From: Mycobacterium sp. SMC-2
Lineage (GTDB): Bacteria; Actinomycetota; Actinomycetes; Mycobacteriales; Mycobacteriaceae
Length of the DNA stretch: 64,000 nucleotides
Assembly: GCF_025263485.1 (NCBI RefSeq)
Contig: NZ_CP079863.1
Coordinates: forward strand, 4,402,001 to 4,466,000
Direction of reading: 5' to 3'
Made by a program: the position numbers and the translations under genes. The notes below the pieces were generated by a model. It did no database searches, was not told the DNA's origin, and saw only the letters and a program-made list of their open reading frames with translations. Below are positions 59,839 through 64,000 of this stretch, piece by piece (the first letter of the stretch is position 1; each line of letters starts with the position of its first letter).

Positions 59839-60222
59839 TCAAATGCCCTCGAGGTCCCACGTCGGCGGCGTCATTCCCCGTTCCACGTATTCGACGACTC
59901 GCTGATGCAGCGCTTGCGCCCGCTCGATTGAGTCCGTGGGACAGGTCCAGTCGGCATAGGGTTGACTGCCATACGCAGAAACATGCGTGTCGAAGATTGC
60001 CGACGCCTCCGCACCGGCGCCGAAACTGATGTCGAGGCCGAGCCAGAAGGTGTAGACCCAGGCCCCACCTTCGCCCTCCCAGTACCCGACGCAGCAATAG
60101 TCGGGATCGCTTCGAAGCTTCGCCCACTCCAGCAACGCGATGGGTTGTACGTCGCGGTTGAAAAAGCGGTCAGCCGTTCGGATTAGAGGTGTCGCCAGTG
60201 TGTCAGCTCTGCTCAGTGCCAT
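59839..60222 (-). CDS. Hypothetical protein
   Basis: 127 residues, rich in aromatic residues (VGYWEGEGGAWVYTFWLGLD, YADWTCP), no signal peptide or membrane span, not recognised. It lies between IS21 and the SMP-30 gene on the same strand as the latter. GAGGA lies 12 bp upstream of the ATG. Real gene likely because codons fit and there is no better frame, but weakly supported. Confidence 0.6.
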   Translation of the reverse strand: MALSRADTLATPLIRTADRFFNRDVQPIALLEWAKLRSDPDYCCVGYWEGEGGAWVYTFWLGLDISFGAGAEASAIFDTHVSAYGSQPYADWTCPTDSIERAQALHQRVVEYVERGMTPPTWDLEGI

Positions 60223-60283
60223 GTCGAAGCTAAATCCTCAAATCGCTTCAGTGAGAGGATGATTGCACGCTGAAGCCGACCTC

Positions 60284-61165
60284 TCAGGGGCAAGTCGCTA
60301 CCTTGACTTCCTTGTCGGGCTGGGGCAAGCCCGCGCCTGGAATGTCAACCATTACCGCGTCAACGCGGCAGGATTTCGTCTCGGTCAGACGTTGACGACC
60401 GGCCTGGGTGCTTGACAGCAGGAATAGTGTCCGGCGCTGCGGTCCACCGAGCGTGCAGGCGTTTGCACTGCGCCCAGCCATGTCGACGCGATCCGTGACC
60501 CTGCCGCCCTCGAGGACCCGCAAGAATTGGTGCGCCGCTGTCATCGAGGTCCAAACTCCGCCGTCGACATCCAGCGCAATGCCATTGGGAGGTCCAGCGA
60601 GTCCGTCAGCGAAGATCCGTCGATCCGACAGGGCCCCATCCTCGCTTACGGCGAAGGCGGTCAGCCGACGGCTCCCCGACTCGGCGACGATCATTGATTC
60701 GCCGTCGGAGGTGATGCCCATTCCGCTGGGAATGTCGAGCTCTTCGGCGACAACGGTCTGGCTACCGTCAGGATCGATCCGGACGATCACCCCGCCGCGA
60801 ACTTGGCATCCGACGTATGCGCGCCCAAGTTCGTCGACGACCATGCCGCCGAGGTTGGCCGGGACGGTGTGGCTCAAATCGGCTTCGGTCGAGACTATTT
60901 CACCGTCATATCGCAGTATCCGCCGACTCTCGGTGGAGGCGATTAGCAATGACCCGTCAGGTCGGAATCCTAAACCGGACGGAGCGTGACCAGGGAGAGG
61001 CAGTGTGCTCGTTGCTCCGGAGAGATTGACGGTGTGCACCGCCCCACCCGGCGGGTCGGAAAACCACAGCAGGCCCTCAAACCAACGCGGACCTTCACCG
61101 AGGCAGAAACCGCTAGCCAGAGGGGTCAAGCTGATCTGGCGCCAAATCTCAATCATGTCGGACAT
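60284..61165 (-). CDS. SMP-30/gluconolactonase/LRE family protein
   Basis: 293-residue six-bladed beta-propeller hydrolase. FCLGEGPRWFEGLLWFSD carries the metal-ligand Glu, PPNGIALDVDGGVW the central Asn, and repeated VDELGRAYVG / ITSDGESMIVAE strands form the blades. Likely a lactonase with unknown substrate. ATG 61165 lies 7 bp after a TATTAT -10 box; a second ATG is three codons in. Confidence 0.88.
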   Translation of the reverse strand: MSDMIEIWRQISLTPLASGFCLGEGPRWFEGLLWFSDPPGGAVHTVNLSGATSTLPLPGHAPSGLGFRPDGSLLIASTESRRILRYDGEIVSTEADLSHTVPANLGGMVVDELGRAYVGCQVRGGVIVRIDPDGSQTVVAEELDIPSGMGITSDGESMIVAESGSRRLTAFAVSEDGALSDRRIFADGLAGPPNGIALDVDGGVWTSMTAAHQFLRVLEGGRVTDRVDMAGRSANACTLGGPQRRTLFLLSSTQAGRQRLTETKSCRVDAVMVDIPGAGLPQPDKEVKVATCP

Positions 61166-61185
61166 AGTGTATATAATATATCTAT
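61164..61185 (-). promoter_or_regulatory. AT-rich imperfect palindrome and leaderless promoter for the SMP-30 gene
   Basis: ATAG...TATATAATATAT...CTAT is imperfectly symmetric and wholly AT-rich in a GC-rich setting. On the minus strand it contains TATTAT (61178-61173), 7 bp before the ATG. A repressor of GntR or TetR type could bind here. Confidence 0.5.
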
Positions 61186-61311
61186 CGAGGCGAATTCACT
61201 ACCATACTCAGCCCTGTATGCCGGTCCGCTAGCGCCGCCACATGTCCTTCCGCAACTCGCGCTGTGCGAACCGTCCACTCAGCCTCACATGGTCCGGTCC
61301 CGCTCCGGTGC

Positions 61312-61992
61312 TCATACTGGCGTGAAGTCGGAGATCAGCCAGCGGCCGTCGATCTTTTCGAGGGTCACCCGGACGCTGGACGCGGTTGCGGTAGGCGCAT
61401 CGTTGCCGATGATGGTGGTCTGATTGACGAACACCAGCACGACCGCGTGGTTCGCATTGGCTGATATCGAAGCGACGGCAGGGGCATCGACGACTGTCGA
61501 AATCTTCCTCTGTTTGGCACCGGGGATGACCACATCGTGGATGAGCTTGGTGTAGGAGTCGCGGAAACTGCCGGTCAGCCGATCGCGGGCCGCGCCCAGG
61601 TCTTTGTCTACGGTGTCGGGCCGATAAGAAAGAAGCGCGATTGTGCTGTCCTTCGCGGCCCGCATGGACTCCACCCGTGCATTGTCTGCCGCCCGCGTCG
61701 ATGCATCTTCCCACTTCAGGAAGGCTGCGGCCATTGCGACCATCAGTACCAGCCCGGGAAGCACCGCGAAAGCAATCGCGCGTTCAAAAGACGCACGACG
61801 CTTGGAGCGCGCCTCCGGTTGAGTGGCCTTGGTTTCTGTGTCGTCGTCTTCGCGCTCAATCGCGACATCAGCGTCCCTGGACACGGTGCCTTCGGGCGAA
61901 CCAGCTGTCTCGACAGGCTGCCCACTGTCGTTGTCGGCGCTGTCGTCATCTACGACGCGTTCGTCAGTCACATCCTCAATTCTGACAAGCAT
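61312..61992 (-). CDS. Mce-associated membrane protein (Mam), distal
   Basis: 226 residues: acidic N-terminal part, one transmembrane helix (about 73-92, AIAFAVLPGLVLMVAMAAAF), then a periplasmic domain with SMRAAKDSTIALLSYRPDTVDKDL and a C-terminal VRVTLEKIDGRWLISDF. This is the fold of proteins encoded after mceF in mycobacterial mce operons, thought to assist the Mce lipid importer. GAGG precedes the ATG. Confidence 0.88.
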   Translation of the reverse strand: MLVRIEDVTDERVVDDDSADNDSGQPVETAGSPEGTVSRDADVAIEREDDDTETKATQPEARSKRRASFERAIAFAVLPGLVLMVAMAAAFLKWEDASTRAADNARVESMRAAKDSTIALLSYRPDTVDKDLGAARDRLTGSFRDSYTKLIHDVVIPGAKQRKISTVVDAPAVASISANANHAVVLVFVNQTTIIGNDAPTATASSVRVTLEKIDGRWLISDFTPV

Positions 61993-62031
61993 GATTACCT
62001 CTATCCGTAAGTCGTGGTCTGCCGGAGTCGG

Positions 62032-62754
62032 TCATGGGATGAACGCGACGTTGGAGACCTTGGCGCTGTCGCCGATCTTCCGCACGCTCATGCGCATCCG
62101 CCAAGCTCGGGGGGCCTGTTCGCCGGCCCCGGCATTCGACGACTTCACCTGAACCGTCACCAGTACCTGAGCCTCGTCACCATTGACGGACTCGAGACCG
62201 GCCGACGTGACCGTGCCCGCTGACGTCGACTGCGCCTGCTTGAGGACCTCGATGAAGGGCTGCGACCGCTTCAAGAAGTCGTCGTACAAGGTGCCGGTCG
62301 ACGAATCCAGGATCCGCTGGACGTCTGCTTCTGCTTCCATGTAGCTAACTGTTGTCAGGTTGACCGCACCTTGCCGAGCGACCTGCAGGAAAAGCTCCCG
62401 CTGCTTGGCGGCCTCGTGCCCCTGGTACGCGTGGTAGCCCAGCCAACCGGCCAGTGCGCCCAGCGTCAGCATGGCCGCAATTCCGAAAGCCAAGGCCAGC
62501 CGCACGCCGGAGCGCGGGCCTTTGCTGGTTGCGACAGCCTCGCCATCTTCGGCGAACTCGGAGTCGCCGCTGCCATTCGCTTCGTCTGTGCTTTCGCTGG
62601 CCGTCGTCGCTATCTCGCCCTCACCGGCTGCCGGCGCCTCGGCAGTCTCAGTGGCAACCTCGCCATCACCAGTTGACGAATCTTCCTCGGCGCCAACGGG
62701 CTTGGACGGGGACCCGCTCAGTTCCCCGTCGGCGGTATCAGCAGGTCCTGCCAT
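62032..62754 (-). CDS. Mce-associated membrane protein (Mam), proximal
   Basis: 240 residues with a Glu/Ser/Thr-rich cytoplasmic N-terminal part (1-80), one transmembrane helix (about 86-107, LALAFGIAAMLTLGALAGWL) and a periplasmic domain (VSYMEAEADVQRILDSSTGTLYDDF to KVSNVAFIP). The ATG has AAAGGAG upstream and overlaps mceF by 37 bp. 39 bp upstream of the second Mam gene. Confidence 0.88.
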   Translation of the reverse strand: MAGPADTADGELSGSPSKPVGAEEDSSTGDGEVATETAEAPAAGEGEIATTASESTDEANGSGDSEFAEDGEAVATSKGPRSGVRLALAFGIAAMLTLGALAGWLGYHAYQGHEAAKQRELFLQVARQGAVNLTTVSYMEAEADVQRILDSSTGTLYDDFLKRSQPFIEVLKQAQSTSAGTVTSAGLESVNGDEAQVLVTVQVKSSNAGAGEQAPRAWRMRMSVRKIGDSAKVSNVAFIP

Positions 62755-64000
62755 TTCTTCTCCTTTGGTGCAGTCTGGGCTAGGTTGGATTGCTTGTACA
62801 CCCTCCCGTCAGGCCCGATATATGTACCGGTAGCCGGGTCGTGCTGAGCAAACGCGAGCGGCGGCGGGGGCGCCGGCGGCGGGGATGGTGCCGCTTGTGG
62901 CGGGGATCCCGGCGGCAGCTGGGGAATGTCCTGACCGGACAGGGTGGCGTTCGGGTCGCCTTTCCAGTTCAGGCCGTCATTGAGCGGAACGTAGTTCTCG
63001 TCGCTCTCGCACAGCTTGACCGTTGGGGCGCGCTTGCCCGGACGTGTCTCGCACGGTGTGTTGCGCACCCCGCGGACGTTGAACGGCGAGTCCTGCGGTA
63101 TTCGGCAGTACAAGTCGCCCTCGGGTCGATCCGGAGCGTCCACCTCGGTGGGCGATCGCATTTGCTGGGCGGGCAAGAACCCGGTGGTACACGCCGGCGG
63201 AAGGTTGAGGTTGAGGTTGAAGTCCAGATAGGCACCCCGGTAGGCCTGCTTGGTGTTCCGGTTGGGCACGACGAACGCCTCCAGGATCCCGGTGGCCTGG
63301 GGCAGCAGGACCAGCAACTGCTCGAGGTCATTGCGATAGGTGATGCCGACATCGGCGACGCTGACCAAGTTGGCCAGGAGCAGTGGCAGCGAGGGCTGCA
63401 GTCGCTCGAAGAGCGCGCGCGCTTCGCCGGCAGCCGGCGCGCCCTTGGTGAGGACGCCGTTCACCGCGCTGTCTTCTGACTGCAACTGCCGGGTGATCAC
63501 GGCCAAGTGTGCCGCCCATGCCCGGACTGCGTCGGAGGTTTGCGTCTGCGAGTCCAGCACCGGCTGCGACTGGTCGATCACCGTGGTCAACGCGTCGAGG
63601 TTGGTGCGGGCATCGATGGCCAGGGTGGTCGAACCGTTGACGAACCGCCGGATTTCGGGACCCAACCCGCCGACGGCCGCATACGCCTCGTCGACAGCTG
63701 TCTTCAGGTTGTCGCGCGGAATCGCCTGCAGGCCACGGTTGGTCGCATCCAGCAAGTTGTTGATGTCCGGTGGCACCGTCGTCCGGCTCGCCGATATGAC
63801 GTCGCCGTTCTTCAGCGGTCGGGATGCCCCGTCGCGTGGTATCAGGGCGACGTATTGCTCGCCGACCGCGCTTTCGCTGTGCACCTGGGCCTCGAGATCG
63901 GAAGGGATCGCCACGTCGGACCGCAGTGACAGCACGGCTTGCACACCGGAGTCAGTGAGACTGACAGATTCGACGCGCCCGACCTCGATGCCGCGATAGG
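62718..64000 (-). CDS. Mce family protein MceF, N-terminus beyond window
   Basis: Cell-envelope lipid-binding subunit of an Mce importer. The visible part (427 codons) begins in the MlaD-type MCE domain (YRGIEVGRVESV, VALIPRDG) and continues through the helical tether (AVDEAYAAVGGLGPEIRRF) to a Cys-containing region and a Pro-rich tail with FAQHDPATGTYIGPDGRVYKQ, characteristic of MceF. The start lies past base 64000. Which of the several mce operons this is cannot be told here. Confidence 0.9.
   Translation of the reverse strand, partial: YRGIEVGRVESVSLTDSGVQAVLSLRSDVAIPSDLEAQVHSESAVGEQYVALIPRDGASRPLKNGDVISASRTTVPPDINNLLDATNRGLQAIPRDNLKTAVDEAYAAVGGLGPEIRRFVNGSTTLAIDARTNLDALTTVIDQSQPVLDSQTQTSDAVRAWAAHLAVITRQLQSEDSAVNGVLTKGAPAAGEARALFERLQPSLPLLLANLVSVADVGITYRNDLEQLLVLLPQATGILEAFVVPNRNTKQAYRGAYLDFNLNLNLPPACTTGFLPAQQMRSPTEVDAPDRPEGDLYCRIPQDSPFNVRGVRNTPCETRPGKRAPTVKLCESDENYVPLNDGLNWKGDPNATLSGQDIPQLPPGSPPQAAPSPPPAPPPPLAFAQHDPATGTYIGPDGRVYKQSNLAQTAPKEKKWQDLLIPPTGN

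Noticed and set aside
54432..64000. Possible prophage or integrative element attached at tRNA-Arg
   Set aside because: No integrase, phage or conjugation gene and no repeat of the tRNA end is visible in the window.

Overview
The window is GC-rich, densely packed DNA from a mycobacterium. The backbone from obg to lipQ follows, on the minus strand, the gene order I know from the Mycobacterium tuberculosis Rv2440c-Rv2485c region: obg-rpmA-rplU, rne, ndk, folC-valS, rpfE, mobA, korB-korA, clpX, clpP2-clpP1-tig, lipP, nei, rpiB, Rv2466c, pepN, glbO-aglA, gdh, ettA, ssb-like, plsB2-plsC-WS/DGAT, lipQ. Proteins match their family lengths closely (RpfE 172, ClpP2 214, RpiB 162, Rv2466c 207 residues). 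The insertions and the two small dispersed intergenic repeat families point to a slow-growing non-tuberculous species, possibly of the M. avium complex; that is inference from gene content, not a database match.

Layout. 1-10.3 kb: translation and RNA metabolism (obg partial, rpmA, rplU, rne with a long leader, ndk, a small membrane protein, folC, valS). 10.3-13.8 kb: a saccharopine-dehydrogenase-like reductase, rpfE with a structured leader and a strong terminator, about 1 kb of nearly gene-free DNA, and mobA. 13.8-22.2 kb: korAB, clpX, an eroded mmuM remnant, clpP2/clpP1, tig, and tRNA-Pro and tRNA-Gly. 22.2-35.9 kb: lipP followed by a complete IS481-family element with a 6-bp target duplication, nei, rpiB, a CPWC oxidoreductase with a SigH-type promoter, pepN, a DUF5130 protein with CtaJ, an HNH protein, glbO-aglA, a Met/His-rich DUF5134 protein behind a copper-type palindrome, and a flavoprotein. 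35.9-43.1 kb: NAD-glutamate dehydrogenase, ettA, an SSB paralogue. 43.1-45.3 kb: an inserted hipBA toxin-antitoxin locus with an operator array. 45.3-54.2 kb: a CopD-CtaG membrane protein and the phospholipid/acyltransferase cluster plsB2-plsC-WS/DGAT, then lipQ.

Accessory end. tRNA-Arg(TCT) at 54.43 kb marks the change from conserved backbone to variable DNA: an alpha/beta hydrolase, a dehydrogenase remnant, a SAM methyltransferase, a complete IS21-family element (istA/istB), a hypothetical protein and an SMP-30-like lactonase. The window closes with the 3' end of an mce operon (mceF partial plus two Mce-associated proteins).

Functional links: clpX, clpP1P2 and tig form a protein quality-control block with a ClgR-type site; korAB supports alpha-ketoglutarate oxidation during fatty-acid use; plsB2, plsC and the WS/DGAT form an ATGA/GTGA-coupled glycerolipid operon; CtaJ, DUF5130, CtaG-CopD and the copper-type operator relate to cytochrome oxidase and copper handling.
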